Assembly: GCA_963585895.1 (NCBI GenBank)
Contig: OY757939.1
Coordinates: 27,757,968 to 27,821,967 of the forward strand
DNA from: Sepioteuthis lessoniana
Taxonomy: Eukaryota; Mollusca; Cephalopoda; Myopsida; Loliginidae
DNA length: 64,000 nucleotides
Reading direction: 5' to 3'
Each line of letters starts with the position of its first letter. Positions within the stretch are counted from its first letter, which is position 1. The notes under the pieces were generated by a model. That model ran no database searches. It worked only from the letters and a program-made list of their open reading frames with translations, and was not told the DNA's origin. Positions 54,838-64,000 of this stretch are shown in pieces. The position numbers and the translations under genes are program-made.

Positions 54838-55085
54838 ACCGGCTCATTGGCCAAGTGGGTAGAGTGTTCGCCAATGGTCAGGAAGACCTGGGTACAATCC
54901 TGGGTAGCGTCATACCAAAGACTTTTAAAATGGCACTTGATACCTCCTTGCTTAACACTCAGCGATAAAAGGTACGTATCAGGGAAAGTAGTGGCGCCCT
55001 CCCCTACTCCTCGATGTTGTAGCTATCGAAAAGAGAGCTTTTTGGTCGCCCTCGATTACGGTCGCCAACTTTCATTTTTTTACTT
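54838..55085 (+). mobile_element. SINE-2 copy, near full length
   Basis: Head (ccggctcattggccaagtgg, gtagagtgttcgccaatggt), body (cctccttgcttaacactcag) and end (gccctcgattacggtcgcca). Confidence 0.9.
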
Positions 55086-55600
55086 AGTAATCGTCTACTA
55101 AACTTCACCCACTAACAGCAACACCACTATGCTCCCAAACTATCAAATAAACAGTTCAGAGTCGTGTAAAATCACAAAACTAGGTAGACAGTGAAGAAAG
55201 AATTGACTTCATTAACGAGTTGGTCTTGGAGGCAAGCTTCTTAATCCAAATTCTACAATAGGCGTCTCCCGTCTCAGATAACCAGTGTTGGTTTTACTTC
55301 GATAAAGAATCCACAATTAAATGCATTAATAATTAAGCAAAAAATATTTGATAATTTAAAACATCTTAAATGATTGTTCTTTTTGTTTGTTTATTTTTTG
55401 TTTGTTCTTTTTCTTTCGTTTTAAACGTGTTTAATCACCGATTTTCCTGCTTGCTATTCTATTTCATTAAAAGAACAATATAATACTTTAAATGAAAAAT
55501 TATTAATGGAAAAATACAAGTGAACTATTGAATATTAGTTAAATTGTCATTTTAAAGAAAGTCCAAGTATGAACAAGCTTAATGGTTAATATCTCGGAAA
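55086..55600. other. AT-rich intronic sequence, nothing recognised
   Basis: A T/G-rich stretch is near 55380-55425. No gene or element identified. Confidence 0.4.
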
Positions 55601-55767
55601 ATAGATGGTTGGTTGGTTGGTTGGTTGGGTCATTCGTTCGTTCGTTGGTTTTTATGGTATATCTACCATTGTAGGTTATTTGATACCAAATCCTCTTTAT
55701 ACATGCACATATTGAATATATATATGATTTATTAATGAATAGATTTGTAGGCAACATCTTACACAGG

Positions 55768-55795
<28 letters not shown>
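55601..55795 (-). mobile_element. Element A tail fragment and (TA)n
   Basis: A (TTGG)n and (TTCG)n run, the reversed tail (tatggtatatctaccattgt, ggttatttgataccaaatcc) and the gaatatatatatgattt spacer, then TA repeats at 55771-55792. Confidence 0.8.
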
Positions 55796-55800
<5 letters not shown>

Positions 55801-56542
55801 TTGTTGGATCTGAAGAAGACCTGTTAATTTTTTTAGAGCATTTATTTATATCAATGCTTTTAACAGGATAGAAAAAAATATTATCTTTATGTGACCGATT
55901 GTTGTTTTTTTTTAAATATATATATGGCAACTGCATAATCTTTCACGGATGACTGCAGTCTCCCATAATCTCATACACCCACCGCATTCCTCCGTTTAGA
56001 TGAGCTGTAAATTCCTAAATAGGACTGCTCAGATACAGTGGTGTCCATTGAGGTTAGTCCTTATCGTTGGAGTACACAAGAACGATTTTAGGATTAGTCT
56101 CCTTCTGCCCACGTGTAGATATATAACTGAATCCTTCCAACTGGTCAAGTTTGTATCGTTATGACATCTCCATCACCATGGAATTTTTTTCGAGAGATAG
56201 GTTGGTAGATGAAAAGATCGGAGTGGAAACATTTGCACATCTTGGTATTATAGAAGCTAAGGCTTATATAACACGAATACCACTTTCTAAGTCTTCATAA
56301 TTATTATCCTGTGACTAGCCGAAGCATATAACCAGGAATCACGTCATCCGCAGGTGTTATATAACAGCTGACATTCTCCTAGTTGACTCACTTGACAAGG
56401 AATATGGAATAATGAGCTATATAGCAGTCGAACTAAAAAGTTTCCACCGCCTATGCGTATATATGTACGTACATACATTCACACACACACACGCGCGCAC
56501 ATACATTTAAAAAAAAAACAAGTATTCCCTATTTTACTAGAA

Positions 56543-56585
<43 letters not shown>

Positions 56586-56640
56586 GGGAAACAAGAAAAT
56601 TAATAAGTATGCTTATTTTCATGTTTCACAATGACATTTT
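55796..56640. other. Intronic sequence with (TA)n
   Basis: No gene recognised. (CA)n near 56480-56495, a poly-A run near 56510, and (TA)n at about 56547-56582. Confidence 0.4.
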
Positions 56641-56738
56641 GGTGTGTATAAACTTATGTATAGTTCATATATATTATCAAATTAATTTGAGTACTCAATT
56701 TGAATAATTCCGTTTAAGAATATCTATAGAATCAATTG

Positions 56739-56838
<100 letters not shown>

Positions 56839-56865
56839 AGAGAGAAATATATATAATGGCCGAGG

Positions 56866-57120
56866 CGCTCGTGGTGTAATTGTTATGGTAGTCTTAAAAA
56901 GACACACCAAGCTGGGTTCAAATCCTAGACAAAGCTGTTTGCATATAGCGCTAATACTATTGGGAAAACAATGCATTCAAATATTCTCCCTCCATTCAGG
57001 GTAAATAGCAGAGCAAACTAAGCTCTTTAAACTTGTTATCGTCACCCGTTTAGGAGAAAGAAAAATTCTGAATTCAAACCTATTAAACTCTACGTAAAGA
57101 TTGACCTTGTATCAGCTAAT
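56866..57120 (+). mobile_element. SINE-1 copy
   Basis: Head (cgctcgtggtgtaattgtta, gctgggttcaaatcctagac with a good B box), middle (aatactattgggaaaac) and tail (gattgaccttgtatcagc). The last gaggggttggtaaata block is missing. Confidence 0.85.
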
Positions 57121-57534
57121 GAATTATATAGTGGATATGGATTATTCGCGTATAGAAGTATTATTTGCATTTAATTCGAAGAAAACTCAAACCTGATTTA
57201 ATTACCATTATAAATGTATTTCAGAAAAGAATATCAATATTCGCTACGTCTCATCAGATGACTTCATACCAATTTGAGGTTGAAAAACAGCAAATATGGA
57301 TAACAGTCTACATATATGTAGGAAAAAAACATATATAAATTTAAATAACCAGGCGAAAGTAAAGTGGGTTAAAATAATAACGTATTAGAAAAATTAAGAA
57401 ACCAGACAAAGAGTCTTCCTGTGAATTAACTCATTCTAATTTGAACATATGCAAGTTATTTCGTGGCTGGTGGATTTTTTAAGATAATGTAACCTTGTAA
57501 ACTTGTTTAATTTACAAGGTGAATGCATTGTTTT

Positions 57535-57625
57535 TCCGAAAGTATTAGCGCTGTTTGCAAACAGCTTTGTCTAGGAACTTGGCTTGCTGTTTCTGTTTAC
57601 ATCCACCATAATTACACCACGAAAA
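57535..57625 (-). mobile_element. SINE-1 head fragment in the inverted duplicate
   Basis: gaaagtattagcgctgtttg, aaacagctttgtctagga and taattacaccacgaaaacct are the reverse complement of the head of the preceding copy. Confidence 0.75.
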
Positions 57626-57939
57626 CCTCGGCCAGTACATCTTTCTCTCTCTCTCTCTCGCTCGCTGGCTCTTTGTGTTTTTCTCCCTCGATATATATCA
57701 GATAAATTGATTCTATAGGTATACTTAAATGGAATTATCCAAATTGAGCACTTAATGTAAAGTTTATGATATATGTAAATGTATTTTAACCCCCTTTACT
57801 TTTGCCTGAGAATTTAAATTTATATTTGCTTTTTTTCTTTCATATATATAGATTGTAATCCATATTTGCTGTTTTTCAACCTCAAATTGAACATGTGACG
57901 TCATCTGATGAGACGAAGAGTGATAATTTACGAAGCTCT

Positions 57940-58055
57940 TAGCTTCGATGTTGCTCAAGGCTAAATGAATGGGGCACCCAATAAGACACGAACTCACTCG
58001 TGTAGGTTTGCTCGTCTTGCTTGTTAACTGCTAACCCTTACACCACCAAAGGTGC
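57940..58055 (-). mobile_element. SINE-3 copy
   Basis: Reversed tRNA-like head: gacacgaactcactcgtgta (B box reversed) and ttaactgctaacccttacac, caccaaaggtgcctt. It is flanked on both sides by gatgagacgaagagt (57909-57923 and 58058-58072), a 15-base direct repeat that looks like a target duplication. Confidence 0.8.
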
Positions 58056-58160
58056 CTTGATGAGACGAAGAGTATAATGATATTCTTCACCGAAATGAAT
58101 TTATAATGACAATTTAACTAGATTTGAGATTTCTTCGAATTATATATATATATATATATA
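58056..58160 (+). repeat. Dispersed repeat D copy and (TA)n
   Basis: gaagagtataatgatattct, atgaatttataatgacaatt and aactagatttgagatttctt match repeat D at 23.64 kb. TA repeats follow. Confidence 0.55.
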
Positions 58161-58755
58161 TTGTTCACTGTTTTCATGGGAACAAAAGACTGACAGGGAG
58201 CGTTTGCTTTTAACTTATGTTGTCAAAGATTACCAGGTTAGATGTATTTTCCTTTGTCATAGAATTGGAACCACATCTCAAAACTTGTTTCTGGAGTAAG
58301 ACCGTTGCAGTTCGTAGTTGACATCATTACGGAACCACATCTTCAGTACATGTTGTTATCACAAATGTTGGATGAGTAATTAAATAAGAAGTTGAAAAAA
58401 GAAATCTAATTTTATTCTTAAATAATCCTTCCAGATCTAGAGCAGTTCTTCTGGAACGTCCCTTACATTAAAGGCAAATCCCTGGCCTATAAATAACCGC
58501 TCACACAAATAGAGAATCGATTATTCGCTTGTTTCAACAAAGACCATCGAATAGATCACTTCCCTCGCACGGGTAATTCTTTCTTTTTTATCTTCCCATG
58601 CAAATAATTGATGAGTTAATGTTTCTCCATCAAAATGAAGCAGATATGTAATGAGTGTTTTGTTTAAAACTTGTTGTCCACAGAATTTCCAAAATTTCTT
58701 TGGTGCTATTGATAAGAAATTGAAGATGATTTCAATTTAAGTATCTGGTGTGCTA
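58161..58755. other. Intronic sequence, nothing recognised
   Basis: No gene or repeat family recognised. Confidence 0.4.
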
Positions 58756-59590
58756 GTTGGTTGGTTGATTGGCTATTGTGTTTTATGGCAAATCCTGTTT
58801 ATACCCATACACACACGCACAAACATACACAAAAAAACTGAAAAACAAGGTAATCCAAAAAAAATTAATTAAAAAGAAAGTCAACGCTATAACGTGTCGG
58901 TTCTAATGAACCATCACCAGGAGGGATGATGTGAAGTGATATAATCATCCTTACCTAGTCTTGATGATGGTTCATGCGAACCGAAACATCTTAGCGTTGA
59001 CTTCTTTTACATTAAATTCTTCTTTTTGGGTTACCTTGTTCGTCATTTTTTCTCTATATTGTCAGATTTATTCCCATTTTTTTACTTCCAAAATATGATT
59101 TGTAAACGAATAGTTTCTCGTGAACATTTTTAAACGAGCCAGATCTCATTTGTTTGCACAGAGTTAAACGTCTTCAAGTCCTGATATCTTGCATTAATAG
59201 TTTTATTTGCTCACAGTTAAATGATTTCAAGCATTTCTACCGAACACTAATAGTTTTATTTGCATGCAGTCGAATGATTTCAAATATTGCTATTCAATAT
59301 TAATTCTTCTATTCAATAGCATTCATTTGTTTGCACACAGTTAAATAGTTCTAAGTTCTGCAATGTAATATTAATAATTCAATTTGATATTATTCATTTA
59401 TTTGCTCATAGTTAAATAGTTTAAAGTACAAAAAATATTAGATATTTCTGTTTGATCTTGAACAGGTACAACCACTCCAGGTTTGGGTGGACCTGGGAAT
59501 AATGTTAATGAAGGGGTACTCCACATTCCCCAAAGTTTCAAGACTGGATTTGCACCATTTGGAAGAGTTTAATGTCATAACCAGGACAGA
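58756..59590 (-). mobile_element. Element A copy split by a foldback element
   Basis: Reversed tail, reduced (gttggttggttgattgg, ttttatggcaaatcctgttt). The insertion follows, then a bgatttgtaaacg-type spacer from about 59096, internal units (cacagttaaatagttc types), and part of the reversed body (ctccaggtttgggtggacct). The head is not reached. Confidence 0.75.
58844..59040. mobile_element. Foldback element with hammerhead-like arm
   Basis: Arms 58844-58917 and 58962-59040 are inverted copies (aacaaggtaatcc ... ggttaccttgtt outermost, aaagtcaacgct/agcgttgactt inside). The right arm holds ttgatgatggttc, atgc, gaaccgaaac: a hammerhead-like core with one extra base before stem II and no clear cleavage triplet. 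The 44-base loop has no tRNA-like promoter. Confidence 0.7.
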
Positions 59591-59941
59591 TGTATATTGT
59601 AAATTCAATTCCAAAGTCAATTAGGGAATCATATTGGTTTATTGTTAATAACAAAATCAGTATCAACATATGTGAGAACACAGAAATCATTAATTAAACA
59701 ATCATACCGAAATATTTATTCTCTCAAATTATTTCTGGCGATTTAATTATGAATACTTTCTTAGTGGCTCGACACCTTTTCTTTGTGCGAGAGGAAGGGA
59801 TTTGATTGTTCTATATATATAATGTATACGAGCAACCTATTTTACCAACTGATTGTTGCGAGAATATCTTTAAAATAAACTTAATTAATTCCTTCTTAGC
59901 AGCTTGACACCTAACAGAGACAGCGGGTAGCTAAGTGTCCT

Positions 59942-59989
<48 letters not shown>

Positions 59990-60930
59990 TTTAGCTCTTG
60001 TAGGGATTACAAAGGGAGTAAGCAAGGACTGAGATTGACACATTTTTGCAGGAGAGATTACAATGTGAAACAGACATTCATTTCAATCTCTGTACCTTAC
60101 TCTCCTGTGAGTTAAATCCTGTATTAGAGTTTAAGTCTTTTTGCAAGCATCACTTAAACATTTCCCGGAAGTTTTGTTATAATCGAGCAAAAAATAGCGT
60201 TGCCTTAGCTGAACACACAGACAGACACACATTTGGTGAATCGTCTTTGATTTCGATGTAGAATAAACGTAAAAAACCAATTAAAAGTCATATTTCTATT
60301 TTGGGGCCAATCAGTATATCTAAAATCTGGTTTTATTGACCGAGGAGTCTTTTTATGTAGATTAACATTGGCAGCGATGTTGACATACACTAATTGCCCA
60401 CCTAGTCAAATAGTGAAATATCCCTATGGTTGGCTAGATGTTGACTGAAGACTATCCATTATTAGCGGCAGATCAACCCAAGCTCTCATTAAACGTTCAG
60501 TCGAAGATTAAGCAGCTGTTACTACCTTTATTCGAATCCGTCAGGGTAGACGAAACAATAAAGCCTTAATAAGGCTCATTGGGGAATGCGCTAACATGGG
60601 TCACTTTAAGATATCAGATAAGTTTTTGCAGTTAATTTCCGCTGACTAAAGCTTACAACGTGATTACTCGAAGAAATCTGGCTGAGAAAGCCGACTCGAG
60701 TTTACTGGTTTTGTCTAAAGATGGCACGAGGGCGAATGAAAGGAAATTGAGATGACGGCTTTTAATGAACAGGGAAATATGTGTACGTCTATATAGTAGA
60801 CCTTCTTTTACTTACCAGGGTTAGGTTTAAAGACTTCAGAAGATGCAGGAAAATACGTATCGCTCCAAAAATAACATTTCTTTTAATTTCCAGTGAAAAT
60901 GTTTCTAACATATAAACGCATTGCTAATGA
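59591..60930. other. Intronic sequence with (GA)n
   Basis: GA repeats at about 59945-59988. Other sequence shows no recognisable domain, RNA or repeat family. Confidence 0.4.
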
Positions 60931-61440
60931 TGTCACTATACAAATTCATTACTATTAATTTTACTATACAAATGCATTGTAAATGATTTTACTATACAAA
61001 TTCATTACAAATAATTTTACTATACAAATGCATTGTAAATGATTTTACCATACAAATGCATTACAAATAATTTTACTATACAAATGCATTGTAAATGATT
61101 TTACCATACAAATGCATTACAAATAATTTTACTATACAAATGCATTGTAATTGATTTTACCATACAAATGCATTACAAATAATTTTACTATATAAATTCA
61201 TTGTAAATAATTTTAAAATACAAATTCATTGCAAATTATTTTACAATACAAATTCATTGCAAATTATTTTACAATACAAATGCATGGTAAATAATTTTAC
61301 TCTACAAATGCATTGTAAAACATTTTACTCTACAAAGGCAATTCAAATGATTTTACAATACAAATGCATTGTAAATGATTTTAATATGTGAATGCATTAC
61401 AAATTATTTTACTAAGCAAAAATATTACAAATAAATAAAA
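60931..61440. repeat. 28-bp minisatellite, about 18 units
   Basis: Units consist of attttactatacaaatg, then cattgtaaatg or cattacaaata. The cattg and cattac types alternate in part of the array, giving a 56-base higher-order unit. Divergence rises toward both ends. Confidence 0.95.
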
Positions 61441-61448
61441 TATAAATG

Positions 61449-61500
<52 letters not shown>
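61449..61500. repeat. (TA)n microsatellite
   Basis: TA run just after the minisatellite. Confidence 0.95.
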
Positions 61501-61502
<2 letters not shown>

Positions 61503-61624
61503 TGTTTTGATTTGATAAAATTACTTCTTTATAAAAAAAATCTGCTGGGGTGTATTTTGATTAATAATCAATAATGAACTTGTAAGTAGAATCTCAGCAC
61601 AAAGCAGAGTCAGATTTTAGGTAG

Positions 61625-62150
61625 TTTGGTTGGGTTTTATGGCAGGTTATTTAACACGAAATCCATTAAATGCAAATACATCTATTTCAAACAATTCAAT
61701 CTAGCTTGAGTACACAGTTTAATTGTCAAAAACTTTTCTATTTCAAGCTATTCAGTTTATTCAAACAATTCTAATTCAGCGAAATTAGTTTAGTTTAAGT
61801 ATAGATTTTGTTTACACACAGTTAAATGTCAAAACAATTCTATAATAAACAATTCAGCTTAGCGTAAGTACAATTTCAATGTTAAAACATTCCTATTTAA
61901 AGCTAATCAGTTTAGTCAAATAGTTCTAATTCAAACAATTCAGATTAGCATAAGTATGCTGTTAGTTTTAGCAGGTGTTACCATTCCGGGCCAGAGTGGA
62001 CCTGGGAGCAACGGCAATGAAGTGGTGTTCTGCATTCCCCTAACCTCACAACCAGATTGTTTAGTTTCATATCCTGGACACTCGTTGGGAGGGGTCTTAC
62101 CCCTCTGCAAAGGTGCAGTCGGTGTATTCCACAGCTCCGGTCGACTGGGT
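61625..62150 (-). mobile_element. Element A copy
   Basis: Reversed tail, shortened (ggttgggttttatggcaggt), about five internal units, body (gggccagagtggacctggga) and head (ccacagctccggtcgactgg). It ends about 45 bases from the PDE11-like exon's donor site. Confidence 0.88.
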
Positions 62151-62194
62151 AATGTCAGATATTAGAAATGAAAACAAAAACTTGTGAAACTCAC

Positions 62195-62270
62195 CAATAA
62201 TTTCATATTCTGTATTTCTGATTGGCTTACATAAAATACTCTTTGTATGGAATCCAGTAATCTTGTCAGC
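62195..62270 (-). CDS. PDE11A: PDE11-like phosphodiesterase exon: early GAF-B domain
   Basis: A 76-base minus-strand exon with acceptor attttcag and donor gtgagt. It starts in phase 0 and ends one base into a glycine codon completed by exon 49510-49443. It encodes ADKITGFHTKSILCKPIR followed by NTEYEIIG. The TGFHTKSILCxPI stretch is the conserved strand-helix of GAF domains in PDE2/5/6/10/11, and the SGFHIRSVLC form in vertebrate PDE11A is especially close. It lies upstream of the other two exons in gene order. I found no earlier exon in 62271-64000, so the N-terminal part of the gene should lie beyond the right edge. Confidence 0.9.
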
Positions 62271-62409
62271 CTGAAAATATAGAATATAATAAAAAAGATA
62301 TTGACAGGGTAAAAACAATGCATCCAATTTAAGACACTTACAAAGGGTTATAAATAGAAGACGATTTAATACGGTGTGAGCCAAAGTTATTCTTCCATAA
62401 CTATTACGA

Positions 62410-62600
62410 GGGTGGTTAAGGTTTAGTTGGGTTTCTTTGTTTTAATGGTATATCAACCTTCTTGGGTTACTTGAAGTTAACGCGCTCCCTATAGAATAAC
62501 GGTAGTGGTACTATTCAACCAATAACCAAGGGATAAGAGGGTTCATGCCTTTGCCAAGGATATTGGATTTAAAGTGAATGTAATAACAAGACTGGAGTTT
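62410..62600 (-). mobile_element. SINE-1b copy
   Basis: Reversed tail (taatggtatatcaaccttct), middle (catgcctttgccaaggatat) and part of the head (aagactggagtttgaactca). Confidence 0.8.
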
Positions 62601-62753
62601 GAACTCATGTTTCATAGCCCTTTACATCGACCCTTCTGTTTAAATGTATATATTATTTGAGCCTTACATTACGGTCAGTCACCTCCTATCTCCTCACTTT
62701 TGTTCTTGTTTGTTGATAAGGAAAGACAAAATGATCACAATTTTATGTGCACC

Positions 62754-62801
<48 letters not shown>
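62754..62801. repeat. (CA)n-(TA)n microsatellite
   Basis: CA then TA repeats. Confidence 0.95.
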
Positions 62802-62805
<4 letters not shown>

Positions 62806-63244
62806 CAACAGATAAAAATGTATAAAGAGACATTCAAAATAAGGGTATCCAAAAAAAAAAGGATGCAGCGAAATTGTCTTACAGCATAAACCCTATACGG
62901 CGAAGTTTTCTTCGGTGAAAATTCCTGAGGCGAGTTTTCCTACGGCAAATATATTTAGGGTTAATTTTCCGGATACGGGTTTCTGTCAGGGAGCATCTTG
63001 AATGTAGCCAGGGCCATCCTTTTCAAGGCCAGGAAAAAACAGAAGACCTCGGGTTAGAGCATGTCATCAGGGGTTAAAGTGGGATTCTAACCTGTCAAAC
63101 GTTAGAAAGACGATCAAATTTGTTCAGTAGGTTCAGGGTGATAAATATTAAGCTCCCAGCAAGTTGATTGGCAAGGATCTCAAGATGAAGAAGTTCGGCA
63201 TCAGACGTATCAGTTACACGGACTTCAGGGACAAGCTTTTCAGA
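62802..63244. other. Noncoding sequence, nothing recognised
   Basis: A few cggcgaag / cggcaaat-type short repeats near 62898-62960. No gene recognised. Confidence 0.4.
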
Positions 63245-63540
63245 GGTGGTGCTCTTAGCGTAAAGGTTATCCTTGTGGGAAATGCAATCGGTATCGGGGT
63301 TCGATTTATGGATGAGGCTTCTTGCGTTTCGCTTCAAGCTAATGCACATGAAAAAAAAGACTTTAATCCATCTCTTCTACTTCTGGCTAGTGATTGATAT
63401 TAGGACAGTTTGGGTTCTTTAGTCTTGGTTAGGTAACCAGTCTAAGAAAAGGAAAACTGATTTCAAACCAGTTGTTATTCATTTAAAGGTTTATCTTGTG
63501 TTACATTTTTCCAGTGATGATGGGAGTGGGTAAATACATG
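63245..63540 (+). mobile_element. SINE-1 copy, old and diverged
   Basis: Head (ggtgctcttagcgtaaaggt, ggggttcgatttatgg with a B box), an altered middle, and tail (cagtctaagaaaaggaaaac, gatgggagtgggtaaata). Confidence 0.65.
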
Positions 63541-63842
63541 CAAGCTCTTCTAGAGCGCTGTTTTGTGACGTAGGAGTCTCCGATCGAGAATTATCGTGAC
63601 CATGCCATCCTGGCTCTCTTTATTGAAATTCAGTTGAGTACAATGCATTGAATATCGTCTAGAGAGAAACCAGTCTGAGAGTTTGCAATGCCAAAGGCGC
63701 GATCATAAATATGATGGCAAACAAGAACGGTAGCCGCCTTAAGTTCTCTAATTTTCAATGTAAGAATTATCCGAAAGCACTAAAAGGTATGTTTAAAAAA
63801 TCAACCTTGTATATTTACGTAACATCTCCGAGATGCGACAAA

Positions 63843-64000
63843 AGGTTGATTTTTAAAAGAAGTTTAACAAATCTGAAGTTAAATTTTTCTTTCTCTTATA
63901 CCAGTTATAAAACCAAGGTTAAAGAAATCAGTCAGTCCTACTACTTATCTATAGCAGGAGAGATAATAGTTTGATGTATAGCTTTCCCAAGAGTCATAAG
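63843..64000 (-). mobile_element. SINE-1 copy, cut by the window end
   Basis: Reversed tail part (gatttttaaaagaagtttaa, cagtcctactacttatctat) and middle (gctttcccaagagtcataag). The head would lie past the right edge. Confidence 0.7.

Noticed and set aside
57900..57935. Hammerhead candidate at catctgatgagacgaag
   Set aside because: CTGATGA is present, but there is no stem II and no GAAA at the right place.
63095..63397. Overlapping 84- and 77-codon frames as an upstream PDE11 exon
   Set aside because: Neither encodes GAF-like sequence, and the plus frame overlaps a SINE-1 head.

Overview
This window is animal (metazoan) nuclear DNA. It is AT-rich and crowded with microsatellites and decayed transposable elements. 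I recognise one host gene: three short exons on the minus strand (62270-62195, 49510-49443, 35382-35290), each with AG/GT splice borders, compatible phases and one continuous reading frame. Together they encode about 78 residues of a GAF-B domain that closely resembles cyclic-nucleotide phosphodiesterase 11 (PDE11A). Two complete introns of about 12.7 and 14.1 kb lie between them, and most of the window is intronic. The repeat style suggests an invertebrate, possibly a lophotrochozoan such as a mollusc; that is a low-confidence inference.

The rest is mobile DNA, named here for convenience. Element A is a non-coding family in about 30 copies on both strands. It has a conserved head, a variable number of roughly 56-bp internal repeats, and a conserved tail that reads ggttgatatgccataaaacc. 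SINE-1 is a tRNA-headed SINE of about 295 bp; three copies have exact 15-17 bp target duplications. SINE-1b has the same head and middle but ends in the element A tail. SINE-2 is a second tRNA-headed SINE, and SINE-3 is a third tRNA-like family. LINE-A is a non-LTR reverse transcriptase family with one long copy at 24.2-26.2 kb and many fragments. LINE-B is a second non-LTR family at 53.1-54.5 kb. There are also two mariner-type DNA transposons (16.4-17.3 and 51.0-51.5 kb), two solo LTRs (29304-29542 and 30989-31594), a few minisatellites and many (TA)n, (TG)n, (GA)n, (GAAA)n and (GATA)n tracts.

The most interesting find is a small inverted-repeat retroelement at 22010-22357, inserted in an element A copy with an exact 10-bp target duplication. 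It has a tRNA-like Pol III promoter and, directly downstream, a complete hammerhead ribozyme motif at 22248-22303. All conserved core bases are present, with paired stems I, II and III and a GUC cleavage triplet. The ribozyme-plus-tail half is repeated in inverted orientation at the 5' end, with the core mutated. Elements at 33680-34090, 10624-10856 and 58844-59040 have a similar inverted-arm layout. Two of them have a tRNA-like centre and two have a degenerate hammerhead-like core, so a family of ribozyme-bearing foldback SINEs is plausible.

Layout. 0-9 kb: LINE-A scrap, element A copies, a 0.7-kb polypurine tract. 9-24 kb: SINE-2 pairs, element A, mariner, the hammerhead element. 24-35 kb: LINE-A body, solo LTRs, a second foldback element. 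35-50 kb: the PDE11-like exons at 35.3 and 49.4 kb enclose element A clusters, nested SINE-1/LINE-A insertions and a 83-bp minisatellite. 50-64 kb: mariner, LINE-B, an inverted duplication, a 28-bp minisatellite and the third exon at 62.2 kb.
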